64,000 nt of DNA from Karalla daura (GCA_029224185.1 JANZKI010000029.1:1612001-1676000); one strand, 5' to 3'; numbered from the stretch's first letter, positions 11,348 through 25,995 are shown. Notes: generated by a model not told the origin, from the letters alone. Translations and numbers: made by a program.

Positions 11348-12632
11348 CTTCTCAAATGCATTTTCTCAGTTTCGCGTTCGCAGTTCTACAAAAAGGCTCA
11401 ACTTGGCTGTCGGAACCCACATGACAGGCATTTTGCTGTGCAGTTGTGGCCAACATGATGCATGTGGTAGAAAGAGCTTCTGAAATGCATTTTCCTACAG
11501 TTTCACGCTCGTAGTTCTGTGAAACGGCCGAAATCGGCGTAGTGAACACAATACAGGCAATTTGCTGTATAGCAGGGGCCAACTGCTGCATCTTGCAGCA
11601 AAAGCTTCTCAAATGCATTTTCTCAGTTTCGCGTTCGCAGTTCTACAAAAAGGCTCAACTTGGCTGTCGGAACCCACATGACAGGCATTTTGCTGCGCAG
11701 TTGTGGCCAACATGATGCATGTGGTAGAAAGAGCTTCTGAAATGCATTTTCCTACAGTTTCACGCTCGTAGTTCTGTGAAACGGCCGAAATTGGCGTGGT
11801 GAACACAATACAGGCAATTTGCTGTATAGCAGGGGCCAACTGCTGAATCTTGCAGCAAAAGCTTCTCAAATGCATTTTCTCAGTTTCGCGTTCGCAGTTC
11901 TACAAAAAGGCTCAACTTGGCTGTCGGAACCCACATGACAGGCATTTTGCTGTGCAGTTGTGGCCAACATGATGCATGTGGTAGAAAGAGCTTCTGAAAT
12001 GCATTTTCCTACAGTTTCACGCTCGTAGTTCTGTGAAACGGCCGAAATTGGCGTGGTGAACACAATACAGGCAATTTGCTGTATAGCAGGGGCCAACTGC
12101 TGCATCTTGCAGCAAAAGCTTCTCAAATGCATTTTCTCAGTTTCGCGTTCGCAGTTCTACAAAAAGGCTCAACTTGGCTGTCGGAACCCACATGACAGGC
12201 ATTTTGCTGCGCAGTTGTGGCCAACATGATGCATGTGGTAGAAAGAGCTTCTGAAATGCATTTTCCTACAGTTTCACGCTCGTAGTTCTGTGAAACGGCC
12301 GAAATCGGCGTGGTGAACACAATACAGGCAATTTGCTGTATAGCAGGGGCCAACTGCTGAATCTTGCAGCAAAAGCTTCTCAAATGCATTTTCTCAGCTT
12401 CGCGTTCGCAGTTCTACAAAAAGGCTCAACTTGGCTGTCGGAACCCACATGACAGGCATTTTGTTGTGCAGTTGTGGCCAACATGATGCATGTGGTAGAA
12501 AGAGCTTCTGAAATGCATTTTCCTACAGTTTCACGCTCGTAGTTCTGTGAAACGGCCGAAATTGGCGTGGTGAACACAATACAGGCAATTTGCTGTATAG
12601 CAGGGGCCAACTGCTGAATCTTGCAGCAAAAG
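11348..12632. repeat. Five-monomer module (M1-I-M2-I-I)
   Basis: This is a single 1285-bp module. Its fifth monomer has GTTGTGCAG (near 12464) and CAGCTTCGCG. Confidence 0.7.
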
Positions 12633-13403
12633 CTTCTCAAATGCATTTTCTCAGTTTCGCGTTCGCAGTTCTACAAAAAGGCTCAACTTGGCTGTCGGAA
12701 CCCACATGACAGGCATTTTGCTGTGCAGTTGTGGCCAACATGATGCATGTGGTAGAAAGAGCTTCTGAAATGCATTTTCCTACAGTTTCACGCTCGTAGT
12801 TCTGTGAAACGGCCGAAATTGGCGTGGTGAACACAATACAGGCAATTTGCTGTATAGCAGGGGCCAACTGCTGCATCTTGCAGCAAAAGCTTCTCAAATG
12901 CATTTTCTCAGTTTCGCGTTCGCAGTTCTACAAAAAGGCTCAACTTGGCTGTCGGAACCCACATGACAGGCATTTTGCTGCGCAGTTGTGGCCAACATGA
13001 TGCATGTGGTAGAAAGAGCTTCTGAAATGCATTTTCCTACAGTTTCACGCTCGTAGTTCTGTGAAACGGCCGAAATTGGCGTGGTGAACACAATACAGGC
13101 AATTTGCTGTATAGCAGGGGCCAACTGCTGAATCTTGCAGCAAAAGCTTCTCAAATGCATTTTCTCAGCTTCGCGTTCGCAGTTCTACAAAAAGGCTCAA
13201 CTTGGCTGTCGGAACCCACATGACAGGCATTTTGCTGTGCAGTTGTGGCCAACATGATGCATGTGGTAGAAAGAGCTTCTGAAATGCATTTTCCTACAGT
13301 TTCACGCTCGTAGTTCTGTGAAACGGCCGAAATTGGCGTGGTGAACACAATACAGGCAATTTGCTGTATAGCAGGGGCCAACTGCTGAATCTTGCAGCAA
13401 AAG

Positions 13404-15973
13404 CTTCTCAAATGCATTTTCTCAGTTTCGCGTTCGCAGTTCTACAAAAAGGCTCAACTTGGCTGTCGGAACCCACATGACAGGCATTTTGCTGTGCAGT
13501 TGTGGCCAACATGATGCATGTGGTAGAAAGAGCTTCTGAAATGCATTTTCCTACAGTTTCACGCTCGTAGTTCTGTGAAACGGCCGAAATCGGCGTAGTG
13601 AACACAATACAGGCAATTTGCTGTATAGCAGGGGCCAACTGCTGCATCTTGCAGCAAAAGCTTCTCAAATGCATTTTCTCAGTTTCGCGTTCGCAGTTCT
13701 ACAAAAAGGCTCAACTTGGCTGTCGGAACCCACATGACAGGCATTTTGCTGCGCAGTTGTGGCCAACATGATGCATGTGGTAGAAAGAGCTTCTGAAATG
13801 CATTTTCCTACAGTTTCACGCTCGTAGTTCTGTGAAACGGCCGAAATTGGCGTGGTGAACACAATACAGGCAATTTGCTGTATAGCAGGGGCCAACTGCT
13901 GAATCTTGCAGCAAAAGCTTCTCAAATGCATTTTCTCAGTTTCGCGTTCGCAGTTCTACAAAAAGGCTCAACTTGGCTGTCGGAACCCACATGACAGGCA
14001 TTTTGCTGTGCAGTTGTGGCCAACATGATGCATGTGGTAGAAAGAGCTTCTGAAATGCATTTTCCTACAGTTTCACGCTCGTAGTTCTGTGAAACGGCCG
14101 AAATTGGCGTGGTGAACACAATACAGGCAATTTGCTGTATAGCAGGGGCCAACTGCTGCATCTTGCAGCAAAAGCTTCTCAAATGCATTTTCTCAGTTTC
14201 GCGTTCGCAGTTCTACAAAAAGGCTCAACTTGGCTGTCGGAACCCACATGACAGGCATTTTGCTGCGCAGTTGTGGCCAACATGATGCATGTGGTAGAAA
14301 GAGCTTCTGAAATGCATTTTCCTACAGTTTCACGCTCGTAGTTCTGTGAAACGGCCGAAATTGGCGTGGTGAACACAATACAGGCAATTTGCTGTATAGC
14401 AGGGGCCAACTGCTGAATCTTGCAGCAAAAGCTTCTCAAATGCATTTTCTCAGTTTCGCGTTCGCAGTTCTACAAAAAGGCTCAACTTGGCTGTCGGAAC
14501 CCACATGACAGGCATTTTGCTGTGCAGTTGTGGCCAACATGATGCATGTGGTAGAAAGAGCTTCTGAAATGCATTTTCCTACAGTTTCACGCTCGTAGTT
14601 CTGTGAAACGGCCGAAATTGGCGTGGTGAACACAATACAGGCAATTTGCTGTATAGCAGGGGCCAACTGCTGAATCTTGCAGCAAAAGCTTCTCAAATGC
14701 ATTTTCTCAGTTTCGCGTTCGCAGTTCTACAAAAAGGCTCAACTTGGCTGTCGGAACCCACATGACAGGCATTTTGCTGTGCAGTTGTGGCCAACATGAT
14801 GCATGTGGTAGAAAGAGCTTCTGAAATGCATTTTCCTACAGTTTCACGCTCGTAGTTCTGTGAAACGGCCGAAATCGGCGTAGTGAACACAATACAGGCA
14901 ATTTGCTGTATAGCAGGGGCCAACTGCTGCATCTTGCAGCAAAAGCTTCTCAAATGCATTTTCTCAGTTTCGCGTTCGCAGTTCTACAAAAAGGCTCAAC
15001 TTGGCTGTCGGAACCCACATGACAGGCATTTTGCTGCGCAGTTGTGGCCAACATGATGCATGTGGTAGAAAGAGCTTCTGAAATGCATTTTCCTACAGTT
15101 TCACGCTCGTAGTTCTGTGAAACGGCCGAAATTGGCGTGGTGAACACAATACAGGCAATTTGCTGTATAGCAGGGGCCAACTGCTGAATCTTGCAGCAAA
15201 AGCTTCTCAAATGCATTTTCTCAGTTTCGCGTTCGCAGTTCTACAAAAAGGCTCAACTTGGCTGTCGGAACCCACATGACAGGCATTTTGCTGTGCAGTT
15301 GTGGCCAACATGATGCATGTGGTAGAAAGAGCTTCTGAAATGCATTTTCCTACAGTTTCACGCTCGTAGTTCTGTGAAACGGCCGAAATTGGCGTGGTGA
15401 ACACAATACAGGCAATTTGCTGTATAGCAGGGGCCAACTGCTGCATCTTGCAGCAAAAGCTTCTCAAATGCATTTTCTCAGTTTCGCGTTCGCAGTTCTA
15501 CAAAAAGGCTCAACTTGGCTGTCGGAACCCACATGACAGGCATTTTGCTGCGCAGTTGTGGCCAACATGATGCATGTGGTAGAAAGAGCTTCTGAAATGC
15601 ATTTTCCTACAGTTTCACGCTCGTAGTTCTGTGAAACGGCCGAAATTGGCGTGGTGAACACAATACAGGCAATTTGCTGTATAGCAGGGGCCAACTGCTG
15701 AATCTTGCAGCAAAAGCTTCTCAAATGCATTTTCTCAGTTTCGCGTTCGCAGTTCTACAAAAAGGCTCAACTTGGCTGTCGGAACCCACATGACAGGCAT
15801 TTTGTTGTGCAGTTGTGGCCAACATGATGCATGTGGTAGAAAGAGCTTCTGAAATGCATTTTCCTACAGTTTCACGCTCGTAGTTCTGTGAAACGGCCGA
15901 AATTGGCGTGGTGAACACAATACAGGCAATTTGCTGTATAGCAGGGGCCAACTGCTGAATCTTGCAGCAAAAG
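13404..15973. repeat. Two tandem five-monomer modules (M1-I-M2-I-I)
   Basis: These modules lie at 13404-14688 and 14689-15973, with GTTGTGCAG in the last monomer. Two extra monomers (15974-16487) then separate them from the GTGGTGGAAAG monomer that directly follows such modules at 4666 and 9806. Confidence 0.7.
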
Positions 15974-17001
15974 CTTCTCAAATGCATTTTCTCAGTTTCG
16001 CGTTCGCAGTTCTACAAAAAGGCTCAACTTGGCTGTCGGAACCCACATGACAGGCATTTTGCTGCGCAGTTGTGGCCAACATGATGCATGTGGTAGAAAG
16101 AGCTTCTGAAATGCATTTTCCTACAGTTTCACGCTCGTAGTTCTGTGAAACGGCCGAAATTGGCGTGGTGAACACAATACAGGCAATTTGCTGTATAGCA
16201 GGGGCCAACTGCTGAATCTTGCAGCAAAAGCTTCTCAAATGCATTTTCTCAGTTTCGCGTTCGCAGTTCTACAAAAAGGCTCAACTTGGCTGTCGGAACC
16301 CACATGACAGGCATTTTGTTGTGCAGTTGTGGCCAACATGATGCATGTGGTAGAAAGAGCTTCTGAAATGCATTTTCCTACAGTTTCACGCTCGTAGTTC
16401 TGTGAAACGGCCGAAATTGGCATGGTGAACACAATACAGGCAATTTGCTGTATAGCAGGGGCCAACTGCTGAATCTTGCAGCAAAAGCTTCTCAAATGCA
16501 TTTTCTCAGTTTCGCGTTCGCAGTTCTACAAAAAGGCTCAACTTGGCTGTCGGAACCCACATGACAGGCATTTTGCTGTGCAGTTGTGGCCAACATGATG
16601 CATGTGGTGGAAAGAGCTTCTGAAATGCATTTTCCTACAGTTTCACGCTCGTAGTTCTGTGAAACGGCCGAAATTGGCGTGGTGAACACAATACAGGCAA
16701 TTTGCTGTATAGCAGGGGCCAACTGCTGAATCTTGCAGCAAAAGCTTCTCAAATGCATTTTCTCAGTTTCGCGTTCGCAGTTCTACAAAAAGGCTCAACT
16801 TGGCTGTCGGAACCCACATGACAGGCATTTTGCTGTGCAGTTGTGGCCAACATGATGCATGTGGTAGAAAGAGCTTCTGAAATGCATTTTCCTACAGTTT
16901 CACGCTCGTAGTTCTGTGAAACGGCCGAAATTGGCGTGGTGAACACAATACAGGCAATTTGCTGTATAGCAGGGGCCAACTGCTGAATCTTGCAGCAAAA
17001 G

Positions 17002-17258
17002 CTTCTCAAATGCATTTACTCAGTTTCGCGTTCGCAGTTCTACAAAAAGGCTCAACTTGGCTGTCGGAACCCACATGACAGGCATTTTGTTGTGCAGTTG
17101 TGGCCAACATGATGCATGTGGTAGAAAGAGCTTCTGAAATGCATTTTCCTACAGTTTCACGCTCGTAGTTCTGTGAAACGGCCGAAATCGGCGTGGTGAA
17201 CACAATCCAGGCAATTTGCTGTATAGCAGGGGCCAACTGCTGAATCTTGCAGCAAAAG
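17002..17258. repeat. Marker monomer with TTTACTCAG and AATCCAGG
   Basis: It combines TTTACTCAG, GTTGTGCAG, TCGG and a private-looking AATCCAGG (near 17206). The same combination occurs only at 24197-24453, 28 monomers on, which links the two neighbourhoods. Confidence 0.75.
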
Positions 17259-17772
17259 CTTCTCAAATGCATTTTCTCAGTTTCGCGTTCGCAGTTCTAC
17301 AAAAAGGCTCAACTTGGCTGTCGGAACCCACATGACAGGCATTTTGCTGTGCAGTTGTGGCCAACATGATGCATGTGGTAGAAAGAGCTTCTGAAATGCA
17401 TTTTCCTACAGTTTCACGCTCGTAGTTCTGTGAAACGGCCGAAATTGGCGTGGTGAACACAATACAGGCAATTTGCTGTATAGCAGGGGCCAACTGCTGA
17501 ATCTTGCAGCAAAAGCTTCTCAAATGCATTTTCTCAGTTTCGCGTTCGCAGTTCTACAAAAAGGCTCAACTTGGCTGTCGGAACCCACATGACAGGCATT
17601 TTGCTGTGCAGTTGTGGCCAACATGATGCATGTGGTAGAAAGAGCTTCTGAAATGCATTTTCCTACAGTTTCACGCTCGTAGTTCTGTGAAACGGCCGAA
17701 ATCGGCGTAGTGAACACAATACAGGCAATTTGCTGTATAGCAGGGGCCAACTGCTGCATCTTGCAGCAAAAG

Positions 17773-18028
17773 CTTCTCAAATGCATTTTCTCAGTTTCGC
17801 GTTCGCAGTTCTACAAAAAGGCTCAACTTGGCTGTCGGAACCACATGACAGGCATTTTGCTGCGCAGTTGTGGCCAACATGATGCATGTGGTAGAAAGAG
17901 CTTCTGAAATGCATTTTCCTACAGTTTCACGCTCGTAGTTCTGTGAAACGGCCGAAATTGGCGTGGTGAACACAATACAGGCAATTTGCTGTATAGCAGG
18001 GGCCAACTGCTGAATCTTGCAGCAAAAG
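17773..18028. repeat. 256-bp monomer with 1-bp deletion (GGAACCACATG)
   Basis: One C is missing from the CCC run at 17841. The same deletion occurs in the monomer at 47585-47840 and nowhere else. The deletion breaks the antisense open frame. Confidence 0.85.
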
Positions 18029-19056
18029 CTTCTCAAATGCATTTTCTCAGTTTCGCGTTCGCAGTTCTACAAAAAGGCTCAACTTGGCTGTCGGAACCCA
18101 CATGACAGGCATTTTGCTGTGCAGTTGTGGCCAACATGATGCATGTGGTAGAAAGAGCTTCTGAAATGCATTTTCCTACAGTTTCACGCTCGTAGTTCTG
18201 TGAAACGGCCGAAATTGGCGTGGTGAACACAATACAGGCAATTTGCTGTATAGCAGGGGCCAACTGCTGAATCTTGCAGCAAAAGCTTCTCAAATGCATT
18301 TTCTCAGTTTCGCGTTCGCAGTTCTACAAAAAGGCTCAACTTGGCTGTCGGAACCCACATGACAGGCATTTTGCTGTGCAGTTGTGGCCAACATGATGCA
18401 TGTGGTAGAAAGAGCTTCTGAAATGCATTTTCCTACAGTTTCACGCTCGTAGTTCTGTGAAACGGCCGAAATCGGCGTAGTGAACACAATACAGGCAATT
18501 TGCTGTATAGCAGGGGCCAACTGCTGCATCTTGCAGCAAAAGCTTCTCAAATGCATTTTCTCAGTTTCGCGTTCGCAGTTCTACAAAAAGGCTCAACTTG
18601 GCTGTCGGAACCCACATGACAGGCATTTTGCTGTGCAGTTGTGGCCAACATGATGCATGTGGTAGAAAGAGCTTCTGAAATGCATTTTCCTACAGTTTCA
18701 CGCTCGTAGTTCTGTGAAACGGCCGAAATTGGCGTGGTGAACACAATACAGGCAATTTGCTGTATAGCAGGGGCCAACTGCTGAATCTTGCAGCAAAAGC
18801 TTCTCAAATGCATTTTCTCAGTTTCGCGTTCGCAGTTCTACAAAAAGGCTCAACTTGGCTGTCGGAACCCACATGACAGGCATTTTGCTGTGCAGTTGTG
18901 GCCAACATGATGCATGTGGTAGAAAGAGCTTCTGAAATGCATTTTCCTACAGTTTCACGCTCGTAGTTCTGTGAAACGGCCGAAATTGGCGTGGTGAACA
19001 CAATACAGGCAATTTGCTGTATAGCAGGGGCCAACTGCTGAATCTTGCAGCAAAAG

Positions 19057-22000
19057 CTTCTCAAATGCATTTTCTCAGTTTCGCGTTCGCAGTTCTACAA
19101 AAAGGCTCAACTTGGCTGTCGGAACCCACATGACAGGCATTTTTCTGTGCAGTTGTGGCCAACATGATGCATGTGGTAGAAAGAGCTTCTGAAATGCATT
19201 TTCCTACAGTTTCACGCTCGTAGTTCTGTGAAACGGCCGAAATTGGCGTGGTGAACACAATACAGGCAATTTGCTGTATAGCAGGGGCCAACTGCTGAAT
19301 CTTGCAGCAAAAGCTTCTCAAATGCATTTTCTCAGTTTCGCGTTCGCAGTTCTACAAAAAGGCTCAACTTGGCTGTCGGAACCCACATGACAGGCATTTT
19401 GTTGTGCAGTCGTGGCCAACATGATGCATGTGGTAGAAAGAGCTTCTGAAATGCATTTTCCTACAGTTTCACGCTCGTAGTTCTGTGAAACGGCCGAAAT
19501 CGGCGTGGTGAACACAATACAGGCAATTTGCTGTATAGCAGGGGCCAACTGCTGAATCTTGCAGCAAAAGCTTCTCAAATGCATTTTCTCAGTTTCGCGT
19601 TCGCAGTTCTACAAAAAGGCTCAACTTGGCTGTCGGAACCCACATGACAGGCATTTTGCTGTGCAGTTGTGGCCAACATGATGCATGTGGTAGAAAGAGC
19701 TTCTGAAATGCATTTTCCTACAGTTTCACGCTCGTAGTTCTGTGAAACGGCCGAAATTGGCGTGGTGAACACAATACAGGCAATTTGCTGTATAGCAGGG
19801 GCCAACTGCTGAATCTTGCAGCAAAAGCTTCTCAAATGCATTTTCTCAGTTTCGCGTTCGCAGTTCTACAAAAAGGCTCAACTTGGCTGTCGGAACCCAC
19901 ATGACAGGCATTTTGCTGTGCAGTTGTGGCCAACATGATGCATGTGGTAGAAAGAGCTTCTGAAATGCATTTTCCTACAGTTTCACGCTCGTAGTTCTGT
20001 GAAACGGCCGAAATCGGCGTAGTGAACACAATACAGGCAATTTGCTGTATAGCAGGGGCCAACTGCTGCATCTTGCAGCAAAAGCTTCTCAAATGCATTT
20101 TCTCAGTTTCGCGTTCGCAGTTCTACAAAAAGGCTCAACTTGGCTGTCGGAACCCACATGACAGGCATTTTGCTGCGCAGTTGTGGCCAACATGATGCAT
20201 GTGGTAGAAAGAGCTTCTGAAATGCATTTTCCTACAGTTTCACGCTCGTAGTTCTGTGAAACGGCCGAAATTGGCGTGGTGAACACAATACAGGCAATTT
20301 GCTGTATAGCAGGGGCCAACTGCTGAATCTTGCAGCAAAAGCTTCTCAAATGCATTTTCTCAGTTTCGCGTTCGCAGTTCTACAAAAAGGCTCAACTTGG
20401 CTGTCGGAACCCACATGACAGGCATTTTGTTGTGCAGTTGTGGCCAACATGATGCATGTGGTAGAAAGAGCTTCTGAAATGCATTTTCCTACAGTTTCAC
20501 GCTTGTAGTTCTGTGAAACGGCCGAAATTGGCGTGGTGAACACAATACAGGCAATTTGCTGTATAGCAGGGGCCAACTGCTGAATCTTGCAGCAAAAGCT
20601 TCTCAAATGCATTTTCTCAGTTTCGCGTTCGCAGTTCTACAAAAAGGCTCAACTTGGCTGTCGGAACCCACATGACAGGCATTTTGCTGTGCAGTTGTGG
20701 CCAACATGATGCATGTGGTAGAAAGAGCTTCTGAAATGCATTTTCCTACAGTTTCACGCTCGTAGTTCTGTGAAACGGCCGAAATTGGCGTGGTGAACAC
20801 AATACAGGCAATTTGCTGTATAGCAGGGGCCAACTGCTGAATCTTGCAGCAAAAGCTTCTCAAATGCATTTACTCAGTTTCGCGTTCGCAGTTCTACAAA
20901 AAGGCTCAACTTGGCTGTCGGAACCCACATGACAGGCATTTTGTTGTGCAGTTGTGGCCAACATGATGCATGTGGTAGAAAGAGCTTCTGAAATGCATTT
21001 TCCTACAGTTTCACGCTCGTAGTTCTGTGAAACGGCCGAAATCGGCGTGGTGAACACAATACAGGCAATTTGCTGTATAGCAGGGGCCAACTGCTGAATC
21101 TTGCAGCAAAAGCTTCTCAAATGCATTTTCTCAGTTTCGCGTTCGCAGTTCTACAAAAAGGCTCAACTTGGCTGTCGGAACCCACATGACAGGCATTTTG
21201 CTGTGCAGTTGTGGCCAACATGATGCATGTGGTAGAAAGAGCTTCTGAAATGCATTTTCCTACAGTTTCACGCTCGTAGTTCTGTGAAACGGCCGAAATT
21301 GGCGTGGTGAACACAATACAGGCAATTTGCTGTATAGCAGGGGCCAACTGCTGAATCTTGCAGCAAAAGCTTCTCAAATGCATTTTCTCAGTTTCGCGTT
21401 CGCAGTTCTACAAAAAGGCTCAACTTGGCTGTCGGAACCCACATGACAGGCATTTTGCTGTGCAGTTGTGGCCAACATGATGCATGTGGTAGAAAGAGCT
21501 TCTGAAATGCATTTTCCTACAGTTTCACACTCGTAGTTCTGTGAAACGGCCGAAATCGGCGTAGTGAACACAATACAGGCAATTTGCTGTATAGCAGGGG
21601 CCAACTGCTGCATCTTGCAGCAAAAGCTTCTCAAATGCATTTTCTCAGTTTCGCGTTCGCAGTTCTACAAAAAGGCTCAACTTGGCTGTCGGAACCCACA
21701 TGACAGGCATTTTGCTGCGCAGTTGTGGCCAACATGATGCATGTGGTAGAAAGAGCTTCTGAAATGCATTTTCCTACAGTTTCACGCTCGTAGTTCTGTG
21801 AAACGGCCGAAATTGGCGTGGTGAACACAATACAGGCAATTTGCTGTATAGCAGGGGCCAACTGCTGAATCTTGCAGCAAAAGCTTCTCAAATGCATTTT
21901 CTCAGTTTCGCGTTCGCAGTTCTACAAAAAGGCTCAACTTGGCTGTCGGAACCCACATGACAGGCATTTTGCTGTGCAGTTGTGGCCAACATGATGCATG

Positions 22001-22397
22001 TGGTAGAAAGAGCTTCTGAAATGCATTTTCCTACAGTTTCACGCTCGTAGTTCTGTGAAACGGCCGAAATTGGCGTGGTGAACACAATACAGGCAATTTG
22101 CTGTATAGCAGGGGCCAACTGCTGCATCTTGCAGCAAAAGCTTCTCAAATGCATTTTCTCAGTTTCGCGTTCGCAGTTCTACAAAAAGGCTCAACTTGGC
22201 TGTCGGAACCCACATGACAGGCATTTTGCTGCGCAGTTGTGGCCAACATGATGCATGTGGTAGAAAGAGCTTCTGAAATGCATTTTCCTACAGTTTCACG
22301 CTCGTAGTTCTGTGAAACGGCCGAAATTGGCGTGGTGAACACAATACAGGCAATTTGCTGTATAGCAGGGGCCAACTGCTGAATCTTGCAGCAAAAG
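19057..22397. repeat. 13-monomer block, copy 1
   Basis: The 3341-bp order is: CATTTTTCTG, GTTGTGCAGTCGTGG with TCGG, I, M1, GCGCAG, GTTG with CGCTTGTAG, I, TTTACTCAG with GTTG and TCGG, I, M1, I, M2, I. The tenth monomer has a private CACACTCG shared only with the monomer at 10577. Confidence 0.75.
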
Positions 22398-24710
22398 CTT
22401 CTCAAATGCATTTTCTCAGTTTCGCGTTCGCAGTTCTACAAAAAGGCTCAACTTGGCTGTCGGAACCCACATGACAGGCATTTTGCTGTGCAGTTGTGGC
22501 CAACATGATGCATGTGGTAGAAAGAGCTTCTGAAATGCATTTTCCTACAGTTTCACGCTCGTAGTTCTGTGAAACGGCCGAAATTGGCGTGGTGAACACA
22601 ATACAGGCAATTTGCTGTATAGCAGGGGCCAACTGCTGCATCTTGCAGCAAAAGCTTCTCAAATGCATTTTCTCAGTTTCGCGTTCGCAGTTCTACAAAA
22701 AGGCTCAACTTGGCTGTCGGAACCCACATGACAGGCATTTTGCTGCGCAGTTGTGGCCAACATGATGCATGTGGTAGAAAGAGCTTCTGAAATGCATTTT
22801 CCTACAGTTTCACGCTCGTAGTTCTGTGAAACGGCCGAAATTGGCGTGGTGAACACAATACAGGCAATTTGCTGTATAGCAGGGGCCAACTGCTGAATCT
22901 TGCAGCAAAAGCTTCTCAAATGCATTTTCTCAGTTTCGCGTTCGCAGTTCTACAAAAAGGCTCAACTTGGCTGTCGGAACCCACATGACAGGCATTTTGC
23001 TGTGCAGTTGTGGCCAACATGATGCATGTGGTAGAAAGAGCTTCTGAAATGCATTTTCCTACAGTTTCACGCTCGTAGTTCTGTGAAACGGCCGAAATTG
23101 GCGTGGTGAACACAATACAGGCAATTTGCTGTATAGCAGGGGCCAACTGCTGAATCTTGCAGCAAAAGCTTCTCAAATGCATTTTCTCAGTTTCGCGTTC
23201 GCAGTTCTACAAAAAGGCTCAACTTGGCTGTCGGAACCCACATGACAGGCATTTTGCTGCGCAGTTGTGGCCAACATGATGCATGTGGTAGAAAGAGCTT
23301 CTGAAATGCATTTTCCTACAGTTTCACGCTCGTAGTTCTGTGAAACGGCCGAAATTGGCGTGGTGAACACAATACAGGCAATTTGCTGTATAGCAGGGGC
23401 CAACTGCTGAATCTTGCAGCAAAAGCTTCTCAAATGCATTTTCTCAGTTTCGCGTTCGCAGTTCTACAAAAAGGCTCAACTTGGCTGTCGGAACCCACAT
23501 GACAGGCATTTTGTTGTGCAGTTGTGGCCAACATGATGCATGTGGTAGAAAGAGCTTCTGAAATGCATTTTCCTACAGTTTCACGCTCGTAGTTCTGTGA
23601 AACGGCCGAAATTGGCGTGGTGAACACAATACAGGCAATTTGCTGTATAGCAGGGGCCAACTGCTGAATCTTGCAGCAAAAGCTTCTCAAATGCATTTTC
23701 TCAGTTTCGCGTTCGCAGTTCTACAAAAAGGCTCAACTTGGCTGTCGGAACCCACATGACAGGCATTTTGCTGTGCAGTTGTGGCCAACATGATGCATGT
23801 GGTAGAAAGAGCTTCTGAAATGCATTTTCCTACAGTTTCACGCTCGTAGTTCTGTGAAACGGCCGAAATTGGCGTGGTGAACACAATACAGGCAATTTGC
23901 TGTATAGCAGGGGCCAACTGCTGAATCTTGCAGCAAAAGCTTCTCAAATGCATTTTCTCAGTTTCGCGTTCGCAGTTCTACAAAAAGGCTCAACTTGGCT
24001 GTCGGAACCCACATGACAGGCATTTTGCTGTGCAGTTGTGGCCAACATGATGCATGTGGTAGAAAGAGCTTCTGAAATGCATTTTCCTACAGTTTCACGC
24101 TCGTAGTTCTGTGAAACGGCCGAAATTGGCGTGGTGAACACAATACAGGCAATTTGCTGTATAGCAGGGGCCAACTGCTGAATCTTGCAGCAAAAGCTTC
24201 TCAAATGCATTTACTCAGTTTCGCGTTCGCAGTTCTACAAAAAGGCTCAACTTGGCTGTCGGAACCCACATGACAGGCATTTTGTTGTGCAGTTGTGGCC
24301 AACATGATGCATGTGGTAGAAAGAGCTTCTGAAATGCATTTTCCTACAGTTTCACGCTCGTAGTTCTGTGAAACGGCCGAAATCGGCGTGGTGAACACAA
24401 TCCAGGCAATTTGCTGTATAGCAGGGGCCAACTGCTGAATCTTGCAGCAAAAGCTTCTCAAATGCATTTTCTCAGTTTCGCGTTCGCAGTTCTACAAAAA
24501 GGCTCAACTTGGCTGTCGGAACCCACATGACAGGCATTTTGCTGTGCAGTTGTGGCCAACATGATGCATGTGGTAGAAAGAGCTTCTGAAATGCATTTTC
24601 CTACAGTTTCACGCTCGTAGTTCTGTGAAACGGCCGAAATTGGCGTGGTGAACACAATACAGGCAATTTGCTGTATAGCAGGGGCCAACTGCTGAATCTT
24701 GCAGCAAAAG

Positions 24711-25995
24711 CTTCTCAAATGCATTTTCTCAGTTTCGCGTTCGCAGTTCTACAAAAAGGCTCAACTTGGCTGTCGGAACCCACATGACAGGCATTTTGCT
24801 GTGCAGTTGTGGCCAACATGATGCATGTGGTAGAAAGAGCTTCTGAAATGCATTTTCCTACAGTTTCACGCTCGTAGTTCTGTGAAACGGCCGAAATCGG
24901 CGTAGTGAACACAATACAGGCAATTTGCTGTATAGCAGGGGCCAACTGCTGCATCTTGCAGCAAAAGCTTCTCAAATGCATTTTCTCAGTTTCGCGTTCG
25001 CAGTTCTACAAAAAGGCTCAACTTGGCTGTCGGAACCCACATGACAGGCATTTTGCTGTGCAGTTGTGGCCAACATGATGCATGTGGTAGAAAGAGCTTC
25101 TGAAATGCATTTTCCTACAGTTTCACGCTCGTAGTTCTGTGAAACGGCCGAAATTGGCGTGGTGAACACAATACAGGCAATTTGCTGTATAGCAGGGGCC
25201 AACTGCTGAATCTTGCAGCAAAAGCTTCTCAAATGCATTTTCTCAGTTTCGCGTTCGCAGTTCTACAAAAAGGCTCAACTTGGCTGTCGGAACCCACATG
25301 ACAGGCATTTTGCTGTGCAGTTGTGGCCAACATGATGCATGTGGTAGAAAGAGCTTCTGAAATGCATTTTCCTACAGTTTCACGCTCGTAGTTCTGTGAA
25401 ACGGCCGAAATTGGCGTGGTGAACACAATACAGGCAATTTGCTGTATAGCAGGGGCCAACTGCTGCATCTTGCAGCAAAAGCTTCTCAAATGCATTTTCT
25501 CAGTTTCGCGTTCGCAGTTCTACAAAAAGGCTCAACTTGGCTGTCGGAACCCACATGACAGGCATTTTGCTGCGCAGTTGTGGCCAACATGATGCATGTG
25601 GTAGAAAGAGCTTCTGAAATGCATTTTCCTACAGTTTCACGCTCGTAGTTCTGTGAAACGGCCGAAATTGGCGTGGTGAACACAATACAGGCAATTTGCT
25701 GTATAGCAGGGGCCAACTGCTGAATCTTGCAGCAAAAGCTTCTCAAATGCATTTTCTCAGTTTCGCGTTCGCAGTTCTACAAAAAGGCTCAACTTGGCTG
25801 TCGGAACCCACATGACAGGCATTTTGCTGTGCAGTTGTGGCCAACATGATGCATGTGGTAGAAAGAGCTTCTGAAATGCATTTTCCTACAGTTTCACGCT
25901 CGTAGTTCTGTGAAACGGCCGAAATTGGCGTGGTGAACACAATACAGGCAATTTGCTGTATAGCAGGGGCCAACTGCTGAATCTTGCAGCAAAAG
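24711..25995. repeat. Five-monomer module (M1-I-M2-I-I), variant
   Basis: The pattern is the normal one, except that the second monomer has TGTGCAG instead of the expected GCGCAG after an M1 monomer. Confidence 0.65.

Noticed and set aside
17710..17907. Plus-strand open frame of 65 codons
   Set aside because: It appears only where the 1-bp deletion near 17841 shifts the frame. It is a by-product of that deletion inside satellite sequence.
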